A stretch of DNA of 64,000 nucleotides from JBOGEN01 sp050743265 (lineage in GTDB: Bacteria; Actinomycetota; Actinomycetes; JBOGEN01), in assembly GCA_050743265.1 (NCBI GenBank), contig JBOGEN010000130.1, positions 1 through 64,000 of the forward strand. The letters are read 5' to 3'. Below, piece after piece: positions 41,995 through 55,009 of the stretch. Under the pieces are notes generated by a model, which worked only from the letters and a program-made list of their open reading frames with translations, ran no database searches and was not told where the DNA came from. How positions within the stretch are numbered: the first letter of the stretch is position 1; each line of letters opens with the position of its first letter. A program made the position numbers and the translations under genes.

Positions 41995-43356
41995 TCAGGT
42001 CCGTACGGCGCCGGTCACCAGCCAGGAGCTGCCGGCGGCACGCGTGCCCAGGAAGACGAGCCGGGCGGCGACCCAGAGCGTGATCGCCCACCACAGGCCG
42101 GTGAGGCCCGCGTCGCGGGCGAGCACGAGCCATGCCGCGGGGAGAAACGCGAGCATCGTCCCGACGCCGGCGAGGGCGAGGTACCGCGTGTCCCCCGCGC
42201 CGATGAGCACGCCGTCGAGGGTGAACACCGGTCCGGCCAGCGGCTGCGCAAGAGCGACGACGAGCAGCGCGCCGGTCAGCAGCGCCTGCACGTCCGGGTC
42301 CGGGGAGAACCAGCCCACGTACACCGGCAGGCCGAGCGCCACGAGGGCGCCCGCGACGATCCCGGCGACGACGCCCCACTCCACCATGCGCCGCGTGGCC
42401 GCCCGCGTGCCGGCCACGTCGGACGCGCCGAGACAGCGCCCCACGATCGCCTGCCCCGCGATGGCGATGGCGTCGAGCGCGAGCGCCAGGAACATCCAGA
42501 TCGCGAAGGCGACCTGGTGCGCCGCCACCGCCGTGTCCCCGAGACGTGTGGCCACCGCGGTGGCGACGACGAGGACGACCCGCAGCGTGATCGTGCGTAC
42601 GACGAGGTTGACGCCCGCGTGCGCAGCGGCGCGGATGCCCGGCCCGTCCGGGCGCAGGCTCGCGCCCTGCCGCGCAGCCCCGCGTCCGACCATGACGAGG
42701 AACGCGACCGCGGCGCCGGACTGCGCGGCGGCAGTGGCCCAGGCCGACCCGGCGATGCCCCAGCCGAACCCGAACACGAACAGCACGTCGAGCCCGAGGT
42801 TGGCCGCGCACGCGACGACCATGACGACCAGGGGCGTGCGGGTGTCCTGCAGCCCACGGAGGACGCCGGTCGCCGCCAGGACGAGCAGCATGCCGGGCAG
42901 CCCGACGAGGCTGACCCGCAGGTACGTCACGGCGTACGGGGTGATCGTGTCGGATGCGCCGAACGCGTCCACGACGGCCGGGGCAGCCACCTGCCCGGCG
43001 GCGGCGAGCACGACCCCCAGGCCGGCTGCGAGCCAGAGCCCGTCGATCCCCTGGGCCAGGGCACGGCGCAGGTTCCCGGCCCCGAGCTGGCGGGCCACCG
43101 AGGCGGTCGTCCCGTACGCGAGGAAGACGCAGAGGTTCACCACGGTGGTCAGGGCGGTGCCGGCGACGCCGAGCCCGGCGAGCTGTGCGGTGCCGAGGCG
43201 CCCGACGATCGCGGAGTCGGCGAGGAGGAACAGCGGCTCGGCGACAAGGGCGCCGAAAGCGGGCACGGCGAGGCGCAGGATCTCCTTGTCGTGAGGGTCG
43301 CGACGGGCCGGCACGAGAGTCCGAAGAATGAGACTTCGCTCTCGCAAGGTGGGCAC
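41995..43356 (-). CDS. MATE-family efflux transporter (DinF-type)
   Basis: A 453-residue transporter with 12 hydrophobic segments and internal two-fold similarity. EPLFLLADSAIVGRLGTAQLAGLGVA and the second-half counterpart AIWMFLALALDAIAIAGQAIVGRCLGA are typical of MATE/DinF. It exports small molecules by Na+ or H+ exchange. It lies upstream of dnaB in the conserved actinobacterial order. The GTG at 43356 lies eight bases after a TACCGT hexamer, so the mRNA may be leaderless. Confidence 0.9.
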   Translation of the reverse strand: MPTLRERSLILRTLVPARRDPHDKEILRLAVPAFGALVAEPLFLLADSAIVGRLGTAQLAGLGVAGTALTTVVNLCVFLAYGTTASVARQLGAGNLRRALAQGIDGLWLAAGLGVVLAAAGQVAAPAVVDAFGASDTITPYAVTYLRVSLVGLPGMLLVLAATGVLRGLQDTRTPLVVMVVACAANLGLDVLFVFGFGWGIAGSAWATAAAQSGAAVAFLVMVGRGAARQGASLRPDGPGIRAAAHAGVNLVVRTITLRVVLVVATAVATRLGDTAVAAHQVAFAIWMFLALALDAIAIAGQAIVGRCLGASDVAGTRAATRRMVEWGVVAGIVAGALVALGLPVYVGWFSPDPDVQALLTGALLVVALAQPLAGPVFTLDGVLIGAGDTRYLALAGVGTMLAFLPAAWLVLARDAGLTGLWWAITLWVAARLVFLGTRAAGSSWLVTGAVRT

Positions 43357-43686
43357 GGGGCAAGACGGTAGGCCAGCCTGTGTCAGGAGCGCAAGTCAAC
43401 TTAGGTCATTACACCTGGCCGTGCCTGAGCGCCTCCTGACAGGCCAACTTTCTGCCGTCCACAGTCGGTGGACTTTCTTTCTGCAGGTCAGCGCCCTGTC
43501 TTCGAGGTGAGTCGATCTCTGTCCCCAGCGTTGTCCCCAGGTTGTGCACGTCGTCCGCGGACATCTCCACAGGTTTTCCCCAGATGCGTGCACAGGCTGA
43601 TTTGGGTGCCCACCCCAAGGGGCCCACAGTCGTCGGTGGCTGCCTGTACAAAAGCCATGCACGAAGTCGAGGGGCCGACAACGGGG
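43357..43686. other. Spacer upstream of dnaB with DnaA-box-like sites
   Basis: This 330-base spacer between the MATE start and dnaB contains no gene. Near matches to the DnaA box TTGTCCACA cluster here: CCGTCCACA 43455-43463 (7/9), CTGTCCCCA 43519-43527 (7/9), TTGTCCCCA 43531-43539 (8/9), TTGTGCACG 43542-43550 (7/9) and ATCTCCACA 43563-43571 (7/9). The cluster and its place before the helicase gene suggest DnaA control of dnaB. This is inference from motif matching only. Confidence 0.45.
43365..43370 (-). promoter_or_regulatory. -10 hexamer for leaderless MATE mRNA
   Basis: Minus-strand TACCGT lies eight bases before the GTG at 43356. Confidence 0.45.
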
Positions 43687-46341
<2,655 letters not shown>

Positions 46342-46382
46342 GGCTCCGGCCACCGCGCTCCGCGACAAGCGCCGAGCGGGCG

Positions 46383-46901
46383 TCAGCCTTGTGCGAGCGC
46401 GGCCGCGGCCTCCTCGTAGTACGCCCGCTGCGTGGGGTAGTAGTCGTCGAAGTCAGGCAGGAGCTCGCCGTCGCGGGAGGCGACCAGCCGGTCGAGGTAG
46501 TACTCCCATCCGGGACCGGTGTCCCCGGGCTGCGCCGTCTCGGCCAGGTGGTGGGTGAGCGTCAGCTCGGTCACGCCGTCGGCCTCGTGCAGCGTCACCT
46601 CGAGCTCCCACGTCCCGTGCTCGTCGACGAATGACACCGCGAGGTGGTGCGGCGGGGCGCAGGCGGTGATGCGCAGGTCCGCCGTGGGCGAGCCCTCCTC
46701 GGCCGTCATCGTGAGCACGACGGTTCCGGCGACTCCGGTGCCTCCGGCCTCCGCCGTCCAGGGCCCGATCCACCGGGCTGTGCGCTCCGACTCGGCGATG
46801 CTTGCCCACACGTCGTCGACCGGGGCGCGGAACCGCCGGGTGAGCACGAGGTCGCGTCCCGTGGCGGTACGCAGCAGCCGGCCCGTGGGTGTCGGCGTCA
46901 T
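46383..46901 (-). CDS. SRPBCC (AHSA1-like) domain protein
   Basis: A 172-residue START/SRPBCC fold protein: TRRFRAPVDDVWASIAESERTARWIGPW (about 18-45) and SFVDEHGTWELEVTLHEADGVTELTLTHHL (about 85-115). This fold binds a hydrophobic ligand; many members are paired with an ArsR regulator, as here. Start ATG overlaps the ArsR stop by four bases. GAGGAG lies before it. Biological role is not known. Confidence 0.88.
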   Translation of the reverse strand: MTPTPTGRLLRTATGRDLVLTRRFRAPVDDVWASIAESERTARWIGPWTAEAGGTGVAGTVVLTMTAEEGSPTADLRITACAPPHHLAVSFVDEHGTWELEVTLHEADGVTELTLTHHLAETAQPGDTGPGWEYYLDRLVASRDGELLPDFDDYYPTQRAYYEEAAAALAQG

Positions 46902-47269
46902 GCGGTCTCCTCGGTTGTCCTGCCGGCCGCACGGCGTCGCGTACGACGCGTGCGGCGCACCTCGGTCTCGAGGGCGTCGAGGCGGGCGTCCCAACGGTCG
47001 GTGGTCACGGCGTCCTCGGTTGCGCACAACCGGACGAGCCACGAGGCGAGCTCCTCCAGCGGAGGGCGGACCAGCGTGTACACCTGCTGTCGCCCGTCGG
47101 CACGGGCCGCGACCACCCCGCCCTCGCGGAGCACCCGCAGGTGTCGGCTCACCGCCGGCCGGCTGATGTCGAACTCCGCGGCGATCGTCCCCGCGCTCCG
47201 CTCGCCGGTGGACAGCAGCTCGAGGATGGCCCGCCGGACCGGGTCGCTGATCGCCTCCGCTGCACCCAC
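46898..47269 (-). CDS. ArsR-family transcriptional repressor
   Basis: A 123-residue winged-helix regulator: DPVRRAILELLSTGERSAGTIAAEFDISRPAVSRHLRVLREGGVV (about 9-54) and ADGRQQVYTL. No Cys metal site is apparent near helix 3, so it may respond to something other than metal. It is followed by, and overlaps, the SRPBCC gene; such pairs usually regulate themselves. The operator candidate at 47278-47295 lies just before the start. Confidence 0.92.
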   Translation of the reverse strand: MGAAEAISDPVRRAILELLSTGERSAGTIAAEFDISRPAVSRHLRVLREGGVVAARADGRQQVYTLVRPPLEELASWLVRLCATEDAVTTDRWDARLDALETEVRRTRRTRRRAAGRTTEETA

Positions 47270-47277
47270 CCAAAAAG

Positions 47278-47295
47278 CGTAACCTATCGGTTACG
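47278..47295. promoter_or_regulatory. Probable ArsR operator
   Basis: Arms CGTAACC and GGTTACG pair perfectly around TATC, nine bases upstream of the ArsR GTG. On the minus strand the overlapping TAGGTT is a plausible -10, so repressor binding would block transcription of arsR and the SRPBCC gene. Confidence 0.7.
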
Positions 47296-47355
47296 TATTC
47301 GTCCAGGCGCGGACCACCGCACGCGACAATCCGGGCGTACCGGAGGATGAGTGGG

Positions 47356-48258
47356 GTGAGCGCACCACCCGTCACCGCCCGGGTCTCGGCCAACGGTGTC
47401 GAGATCGCGTACGAGACCTTCGGCGACGCCGCCGACCCGCCGGTGCTGCTGGCCATGGGGCTGGGTACGCAGATGCTGGCCTGGCCCGACCCGATGTGCC
47501 AGGCGCTGGCCGAACGCGGCCACCACGTCGTCCGGTTCGACAACAGGGACGTCGGGCTGTCCACCCACCTGGAGGGGACACCCCCACCCCGGTTTGTCGA
47601 CGCGCTGGTACGGCGGCGACGACTGCCGTACCGCATCGACGACATGGGCGACGACGCCCTCGGCCTGATGGACGCGCTCGGCATGCCCGCGGCGCACCTC
47701 GTGGGTGCCTCCATGGGCGGGTTCATCGTGCAGAGCATCGCCCTGCGGGCTCCCGAGCGAGTCCGCAGCCTCACGCTCATGATGTCCTCGACCGGCTCGC
47801 GGACGGTCGGGCAGCCTCGGGCTCGCCTGGTCAGCCGGCTGTTCCGCCGCGAGGTCGCCGAGCGCGAGGGCGTCATGGACGCCGCGGTCGAAACGTTCCG
47901 CGCGATCGGGTCCCAGGGCTACGCGCTCGACGAGGAGTACCTGCGCGACCTCGCGGCACGCAGCTACGACCGTGCCCACGACCCGGCCGGTTACCGGCGC
48001 CAGCTGGCCGCGGTGACCGCGCAGGCGAACCGGACGCGTGCGCTGCGCGGGCTGCGCCTGCCGACGGTGGTGCTGCACGGCCTGCACGACCCGCTCATCT
48101 CCGTCACGGGGGGCCTGGCCCTGGCCCGCACCATCCCCGGGGCACGGTTCGTCGGCTTCTCCGGCATGGGGCACGACCTCCCCCGCGAGCTCTGGCCTCG
48201 GTTCGTCGACGAGATCGCCGGCCTGGCTGCCCGGGCCGACGAGGAGGCGGTGGCCTGA
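47356..48258 (+). CDS. Alpha/beta hydrolase
   Basis: A 300-residue alpha/beta hydrolase. The nucleophile elbow is VGASMGGFI (Ser), the acid is likely Asp of HDPLIS and the His lies in GMGHDLP; the oxyanion region is MGLGTQMLAWP. It may be an esterase or lipase. GGAGG at 47342-47346 is nine bases before the GTG at 47356, whereas the ATG at 47347 is too close to it. The stop overlaps the acyl-CoA ligase start by one base (TGATG), so the two are co-translated. Confidence 0.87.
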   Translation: MSAPPVTARVSANGVEIAYETFGDAADPPVLLAMGLGTQMLAWPDPMCQALAERGHHVVRFDNRDVGLSTHLEGTPPPRFVDALVRRRRLPYRIDDMGDDALGLMDALGMPAAHLVGASMGGFIVQSIALRAPERVRSLTLMMSSTGSRTVGQPRARLVSRLFRREVAEREGVMDAAVETFRAIGSQGYALDEEYLRDLAARSYDRAHDPAGYRRQLAAVTAQANRTRALRGLRLPTVVLHGLHDPLISVTGGLALARTIPGARFVGFSGMGHDLPRELWPRFVDEIAGLAARADEEAVA

Positions 48259-49787
48259 TGCGCAACAACGGCCTCGGCTCGTGGCCTGCCCGGCGTGCCC
48301 GGATGTCGCCGCAGCGCACCGCGCTCGTGTACGGCGACGACGCCCTCACGTACGGGGATCTGGACGCGCGAGTCACCCGGCTCGCGCACGCCTTCGACGG
48401 GCTCGGTGTCGCGCACGGCGACCGGGTCGCCTACCTCGGCCCGAACCACCCGGCGTTCGTCGAGACGATGTTCGCGACGCATGTGCTGGGGGCCGTGTTC
48501 GTCCCGCTGAACTTCCGGCTCGCCGCACCGGAGCTCGAGCACATGCTGAGCGACTCGGGGGCCTCGGTCTTCGTCTACGCCCCGGAGTGCGCCGGGGTCG
48601 TGGACGAGATGCGCACGCGTCTCGGTGTCCGCGCGGTGGTGTCCCGCGACGGTGGCCCGCCCGGCGACCTGGCGTACGAGGACCTGCTCTCCGGCGGGGA
48701 CACCGCGCGCCTCGACCGCCCTGTCGACGCGGACGACCGCGCGCTGATCCTCTACACGTCCGGGACGACCGGACGGCCGAAGGGTGCCGTCCTCACCCAC
48801 GCCAACCTGGTCTGGAACACGCTCAACCTCTACGTCGACGTGGACGTCACGACGGACGAGGTGACGCTCGTCAGCGCCCCGCTCTTCCACGTGGCCGCGC
48901 TGAACCAGACGCTGCTGCCCACGTTCCTCAAGGGCGGCTGCTCGGTGGTGATGCCGGGGTGGGACGTCGAGCAGTGCCTCGACCTCGTCCAGCGTCACCG
49001 TGTGACGTGGATGTTCGGGGTCACCGCGATGTTCGCCGGGCTGGCCCAGTCCCCACGATGGGAGTCGGCGGACCTGTCTTCCGTGCGCGTGCTCATGACC
49101 GGTGGGGCGCCGGTGCCCGAGTCCCTGATCAGGACGTACCAGGAGCGCGGGCTGCTGTTTCTCCAGGGGTACGGGCTCACCGAGACCGCGCCCGGAGCGA
49201 CGTTCCTCGGGGCGGAGATGAGCGTGTCCAAGGCGGGCAGCGCCGGGGTGCCCTGCTTCTTCGTCGACACCCGCGTCGTCCGGGCCGACGGCACCGACGT
49301 CGCGGTCGGGGAGCCGGGCGAGGTCCTCGTCCAGGGCCCGAACGTGACCCCGGGCTACTGGCAGAACGAGGAGGCCACCCGCGCCGCGTTCACCGGCGGG
49401 TGGTTCCGCTCCGGTGACATCGCCACCCTGGACGAGGACGGCTACCTCTACGTCGTCGACAGGGTCAAGGACATGTACATCTCCGGCGGGGAGAACGTGT
49501 ACCCCGCCGAGGTCGAGGGTGCCCTGTTCGCCCACCCCGCGGTCGCCGAGTGCGCTGTCATCGGCGTTCCGGACGCGCGCTGGGGCGAGGTCGGCAAGGC
49601 GTTCGTCGTGCTGCGTCCCGAAGCCTCGGCGGACGGGACGGCACCGGACGAGCTGTGCGACTTCTTGGCGGGACGGCTCGCCAGGTACAAGGTTCCCCGC
49701 GAGGTGGAGTTCCTCGACGCGCTGCCCCGGACGGGGTCGGGCAAGGTGCAGAAGGCCGTCCTGCGGCGCCGGGAGGAGGCGGGCTGA
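48258..49787 (+). CDS. Acyl-CoA synthetase (AMP-binding, fatty-acid ligase type)
   Basis: A 509-residue ANL-family adenylating enzyme. Motif A3 LYTSGTTGRPKGAVLTH (near 173-190), A5 GYGLTETAPG, A7 WFRSGDIATLDEDGYLYVVDRVKD, A8 SGGENVYPAEVE and the catalytic Lys in TGSGKVQKAVL are all present. It activates a carboxylic acid, probably medium- or long-chain fatty acid, as the acyl-CoA. It follows the hydrolase, which may release the acid from an ester. The substrate cannot be told from the sequence. Confidence 0.92.
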   Translation: MRNNGLGSWPARRARMSPQRTALVYGDDALTYGDLDARVTRLAHAFDGLGVAHGDRVAYLGPNHPAFVETMFATHVLGAVFVPLNFRLAAPELEHMLSDSGASVFVYAPECAGVVDEMRTRLGVRAVVSRDGGPPGDLAYEDLLSGGDTARLDRPVDADDRALILYTSGTTGRPKGAVLTHANLVWNTLNLYVDVDVTTDEVTLVSAPLFHVAALNQTLLPTFLKGGCSVVMPGWDVEQCLDLVQRHRVTWMFGVTAMFAGLAQSPRWESADLSSVRVLMTGGAPVPESLIRTYQERGLLFLQGYGLTETAPGATFLGAEMSVSKAGSAGVPCFFVDTRVVRADGTDVAVGEPGEVLVQGPNVTPGYWQNEEATRAAFTGGWFRSGDIATLDEDGYLYVVDRVKDMYISGGENVYPAEVEGALFAHPAVAECAVIGVPDARWGEVGKAFVVLRPEASADGTAPDELCDFLAGRLARYKVPREVEFLDALPRTGSGKVQKAVLRRREEAG

Positions 49788-49805
49788 GGGTCGGTTCCCC
49801 GCCCG

Positions 49806-51101
49806 TCAGCCCCAGTTGTGCAGCGAGCGACGCAGGATGCCGTCCAGGTCCTCGGGCCGTACGGGCACCGGCGACACGTCGAGCAGGCGCTGCTGCTTCA
49901 TCGCGCCCTCGACGAGCGCCGGGACGTCGGCCTCGCCGTAGCCGACCTCGGCGATGCCCGACGGCACCCCGATGTCCCGCATGAGCGACACCAGCGCGCT
50001 CGGCAGCGCCTCGCACGGGTCCGCCACGCGGGCGGTCACGTCCGGGTCGAGCAGGCCCGCCGCGCGGACATGGCGGTCGGGGACTGCCGCGTACGTGAAC
50101 CGGAACGCCTCCGGTGCGGTGACGGAGACCGACTGCCCGTGCGGGACGAGCGGGGCGTCCGGGTAGCCGGGCGGGCGGTACCCGCGCACCATCCCCGCGA
50201 TGGGGTACCCGCAGGCGTGCGGGATGTGCACGCCTGCGTTGCCGAACCCGAGGCCGGCGAACGTGGCCGCGAGCATCATGTCCGTCCGCGCGCCGAGGTC
50301 GTCCCCCTGGTGCACGGCTCGGCGGAACGCCCCGCTGAGCAGCGTCAGCGCGCGCTCGGACCACACGTCCGCGATCGGGTTCGCGCCGCAGTACGGGACC
50401 CGGGCGTCCGGGGTCTTGTGGGCGTACGCGTCGTAGGGCTTCGCGGTGTACGACTCCAGCGCGTGGCACAGCACGTCCATGCCGGCCGCAGCGGTCACCT
50501 CGCGCGGCAGCGTCAGCGTGAGCACCGGGTCGACCACGGCGAGGGACGGGCGCAGGCGCGGGTGGCTGATGCCGCTCTTCAGGTGCAGCCCGAGGATGTC
50601 CATGATGCAGACGGGCGTGCTCTCCGCCCCCGTGCCCGCGGTGGTCGGGACCGCGACCAGTGGCCTGAGTGGCCCGGTCGGGGCCTTGCCCTCACCCAGC
50701 GGCTTGTTCACGTAGTCCATGAGGTCGCCGGGGTGGGTCGTGAGCAGGTTGACGGCCTTCGCCGTGTCGATGGAGGACCCGCCGCCCACTGCGACGAAGC
50801 CGTCCCAGTCGCCGGCACGGGCGTACGCGACGGCGGAGCGGAGACTCTCGTCCGTCGGCTCGACGTGCACGGCGTCGTACACCTCGACCTCGAGCCCCGC
50901 GGTGCGCATGGTCTCCGCGACCCGGGCCGGCACCCCGGTCGCGGCCACGCCCGGGTCGGTGAGCAGCAGGGCACGCCGTACGCCGAGAGGGCCGAGGTCG
51001 TGCCCGATCTCGTCCGCCGCCCCCGGCCCGAACTTCAGCGGCGGGCCACCCCAGGTGAACACCGACTCGGGAGTGGACACGGTCTCGGTCAGCTGTGCCA
51101 T
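49806..51101 (-). CDS. Iron-containing alcohol dehydrogenase (HOT-like)
   Basis: A 431-residue group III metal-dependent alcohol dehydrogenase. NAD-binding features are AVGGGSSIDTAKAVNL (near 100) and VAVPTTAGTGAES. Iron ligands lie in MDVLCHALESY and GVHIPHACGYPIAG. The length and overall layout fit the hydroxyacid-oxoacid transhydrogenase (HOT/ADHFE1) subgroup, which oxidises gamma-hydroxybutyrate with 2-oxoglutarate as acceptor. GGAGG lies before the ATG. It converges on the acyl-CoA ligase gene. Confidence 0.88.
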   Translation of the reverse strand: MAQLTETVSTPESVFTWGGPPLKFGPGAADEIGHDLGPLGVRRALLLTDPGVAATGVPARVAETMRTAGLEVEVYDAVHVEPTDESLRSAVAYARAGDWDGFVAVGGGSSIDTAKAVNLLTTHPGDLMDYVNKPLGEGKAPTGPLRPLVAVPTTAGTGAESTPVCIMDILGLHLKSGISHPRLRPSLAVVDPVLTLTLPREVTAAAGMDVLCHALESYTAKPYDAYAHKTPDARVPYCGANPIADVWSERALTLLSGAFRRAVHQGDDLGARTDMMLAATFAGLGFGNAGVHIPHACGYPIAGMVRGYRPPGYPDAPLVPHGQSVSVTAPEAFRFTYAAVPDRHVRAAGLLDPDVTARVADPCEALPSALVSLMRDIGVPSGIAEVGYGEADVPALVEGAMKQQRLLDVSPVPVRPEDLDGILRRSLHNWG

Positions 51102-51313
51102 CGCGCCTCCTCGTACGCCCCCGAGCTCGCTGGGCGGAGGCCTACCCGGACGGCTGCGCGGCTACGCCCAGCCCTGCGCGGCGACGCGCCCAGCCCTGCC
51201 CGGCGCGGTCACGGGCGGCCGTCTGCGCCGGTGTTTATCGCCGTGACCCGGCGGCAGACTGCAGCGAGACGGTCCGTGTCCGCCACCGCCGACGACAAGG
51301 GGGCCTGCTCACC

Positions 51314-52759
<1,446 letters not shown>

Positions 52760-52992
52760 GGGGGGATTGCTGGCGGTAACGCAAAGAAGGTAAAAGATTA
52801 CTGCAAGTCACCGCAAGGACTTGTTTGCCCCCTTTTGACGCGGTAGACCTCTCTGCCACGGTTCGGATATCGGGCGGACGGGCACGGAGTTCCCACGCAC
52901 GACCTGCGTGTGACCCCTGGCCGCCCGCCCGGTCGGCGAGCCGACCCTGACGCGTCCGAGCGGACGCGTCCCACGGTGGAGGGGAGTCCCAC
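52760..52992 (+). promoter_or_regulatory. AT-richer leader of the protease gene
   Basis: This spacer has a stretch of lower GC (about 52765-52815) and includes a TTGCTG...TAAAAG pair spaced by 19 bases and a near repeat CTGCAAG/CCGCAAG. It looks like a promoter region, but I can support no precise -10/-35 call. Confidence 0.35.
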
Positions 52993-54075
52993 GTGAACCC
53001 GAGCAGCAGATCAGTCCGGCGCGCCGTACTGACCGTCGCCGCGGCCGGACTGGCCGTCGGTACCGCCTTCGGCACACCCGCCGGTGCGGCGCCGACAACT
53101 GATGCAACGCAGACCGCCGCCGACAGTGCGGTGAAGCAGGCCGCGACGGCAGCGCAGGGCATCGAGTCCCGGCTGGGCAGCAAGGCCGCGGGCACCTACC
53201 TCGACAGCACCAGCGGCGCCATGGTCGTCAACGTCACCGGCCAGGCCGCGGCCGAGCGGGTCCGTGACGCCGGCGCGGTGGCGCGGGTCGTCGACAACTC
53301 GGCCGCCGAGCTGGCTGCCGTGACGTCGGCGCTCCGCCGGTCGGCCAAGGTCCCGGGCAGCGCGTGGGCTGTCGACCCGTCCAGCAACCAGGTCGTCGTC
53401 ACGCTGGACGACACCGTGAGTGCGGCGGAGCGGGCCAAGGTCGAGGCCGTGACCGACCGCTTCGGCGACAAGGTGACCGTCAACCGCGTGGCCGGCAGGC
53501 TCACCACGAACATCAACGGTGGCCAGGCGATCTGGGGCGGGAGCGGGGGGCGCTGCTCGCTCGGGTTCAACGTGAGAAGCGGGAGCACGTACTACTTCCT
53601 GACCGCCGGGCACTGCACCGACGCCATCTCCTCCTGGTACACCACCGCCGGGGGCTTCATCGGCTCCACCCTCGGCAGCAGCTTCCCGGGCAACGACTAC
53701 GGCATCGCCAGCCACAGCGGTGGTCAGTCCCACCCCGGCACCGTCTACCTGTACAACGGCACGTCGCGTGACATCACCTCGGCCGGCAACGCCTTCGTGG
53801 GTCAGACCGTCACCCGCAGCGGCAGCACCACCGGCGTGCACTCGGGCACCGTCACGGCACTCAACGCGACCGTGAACTACGCCGAGGGCACCGTCTCCGG
53901 CCTGATCCGGACGACCGTCTGCGCCGAGCCCGGCGACAGCGGCGGCTCGCTCTTCGCCGGCAGCACGGCGCTGGGCCTCACCTCCGGTGGCAGCGGCAAC
54001 TGCTCCTCCGGCGGCACGACGTTCTTCCAGCCGGTCACCGAGCCGCTGAGCGTGTACGGGGTCAGCGTCTTCTGA
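52993..54075 (+). CDS. Secreted serine protease (streptogrisin/alpha-lytic type)
   Basis: A 360-residue S1E-family protease. A signal peptide (1-32), a propeptide with the typical fold (about 35-175) and a mature domain (about 176-360) are evident. The catalytic triad is His in FLTAGHCTD, Asp in GNDYGIAS and Ser in EPGDSGGSLF. Cys in CSLG, HC, VCAEPG and NCSSG suggest two disulfides. It is secreted and self-activating; such enzymes degrade proteins outside the cell. A strong hairpin follows. The GTG start has no ideal ribosome-binding site. Confidence 0.95.
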   Translation: MNPSSRSVRRAVLTVAAAGLAVGTAFGTPAGAAPTTDATQTAADSAVKQAATAAQGIESRLGSKAAGTYLDSTSGAMVVNVTGQAAAERVRDAGAVARVVDNSAAELAAVTSALRRSAKVPGSAWAVDPSSNQVVVTLDDTVSAAERAKVEAVTDRFGDKVTVNRVAGRLTTNINGGQAIWGGSGGRCSLGFNVRSGSTYYFLTAGHCTDAISSWYTTAGGFIGSTLGSSFPGNDYGIASHSGGQSHPGTVYLYNGTSRDITSAGNAFVGQTVTRSGSTTGVHSGTVTALNATVNYAEGTVSGLIRTTVCAEPGDSGGSLFAGSTALGLTSGGSGNCSSGGTTFFQPVTEPLSVYGVSVF

Positions 54076-54125
54076 TCGACCCGAGTCGGGCGCCACACGC
54101 GCCGGACTCACAGCACCACGCCGAG

Positions 54126-54160
54126 CCGAGCCGCCGGGTCTCACCGACCCGGCGGCTCGG
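54126..54160. terminator. Strong terminator between the protease and AraC genes
   Basis: A 15-bp perfect stem (54126-54140 with 54146-54160) and a five-base loop lie between the convergent 3' ends of the protease and AraC genes. The loop-side arm overlaps the AraC stop. It likely terminates transcription in both directions. Confidence 0.8.
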
Positions 54161-54995
54161 TCGTGCTGTGGTCGTCCCCCGAGGCGAGGCTTGCCGCGTA
54201 CTGGGCCGGCGGGATCCCGACCGTGGCGGTGAAGTCCCGCACGAGGTGGGCCTGGTCGTAGTAGCCGAGATCGGCTGCGACCGCAGCCCAGTCCAGGTCG
54301 GGCTCCCTCGCCGTCCGCTCCGCCGCCTCGTGCAGGCGGTACCGGCGGACGACCCACTTCGGCCCGACCCCGACGTACTCGGCGAACATCCGCTGCACCC
54401 GCCGGGGAGTGGTGCCGAGTGACGCGGCGAGGTCGTCCACCCGGGTGAGGCCGGGGTCGCCGGCGATCCGCTCGACCATCGCGGTCACCTGCTCGACTGC
54501 GGCGCGTACGCGGGCCGGGGTGGGGGCGAGGCGGGCCAGCCAGAACCGTTCCACGACCGCGGCAGCCTCCTCGTCTGTCGGGGCGTCCAGGGCTTCACGC
54601 TCCAGGGCCACGGCCGCGTCACCGACCACGTCCCGCAGCGCCACCGTGGTGTCCGTGAGTGACGACACCGGGCCGTCCAGCAGGGGGCGGAACCCGCCGG
54701 GGCGGAACTTCGTGCCGAGTACGTGGCCCACGCCCTCCAGCCGCCGGTCGAACCGTGCCCGCGGGACGCCGACGACCTCCGAGCGCGCGTGCTCGAGCAC
54801 GGCGTGGACGGCCGGGTGCGGCAGCGTCTGCTGGACGTACGGCGGTCGGCCGCGCAGGTCCCAGCGCACGACCCAGTACAGCTCGACGAACGGCGCGAGG
54901 TCCGGCCCGGGCGCCAGCCGGCTCAGCCGCACCGTCTCGCATGCCTCGTGCGCCCGGAGGATGCCCCGCGGGGGGTCGGAGGCCGGCTCGACCAT
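54141..54995 (-). CDS. AraC-family transcriptional regulator
   Basis: A 284-residue AraC regulator with an N-terminal DUF6597-like sensor domain (about 20-130) and a C-terminal pair of helix-turn-helix motifs (about 195-280; RVDDLAASLGTTPRRVQRMFAEYVGVGPKWVVRRYRL, then DLGYYDQAHLVRDFTATVGIPPAQYAAS). It may control an unlinked pathway or the divergent DUF3224 gene. The ATG at 54995 lies eight bases after a TACCCT hexamer, so the mRNA is probably leaderless. Confidence 0.9.
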   Translation of the reverse strand: MVEPASDPPRGILRAHEACETVRLSRLAPGPDLAPFVELYWVVRWDLRGRPPYVQQTLPHPAVHAVLEHARSEVVGVPRARFDRRLEGVGHVLGTKFRPGGFRPLLDGPVSSLTDTTVALRDVVGDAAVALEREALDAPTDEEAAAVVERFWLARLAPTPARVRAAVEQVTAMVERIAGDPGLTRVDDLAASLGTTPRRVQRMFAEYVGVGPKWVVRRYRLHEAAERTAREPDLDWAAVAADLGYYDQAHLVRDFTATVGIPPAQYAASLASGDDHSTTEPPGR

Positions 54996-55003
54996 GGTCC
55001 CCC

Positions 55004-55009
55004 AGGGTA
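55004..55009 (-). promoter_or_regulatory. -10 hexamer for leaderless AraC mRNA
   Basis: Minus-strand TACCCT lies eight bases before the ATG at 54995. Confidence 0.45.

Noticed and set aside
41120..43399. Long minus-strand reading frame over rplI, VOC and MATE
   Set aside because: Different frame from the real MATE gene, and the sequence is Arg/Pro-rich without family motifs.
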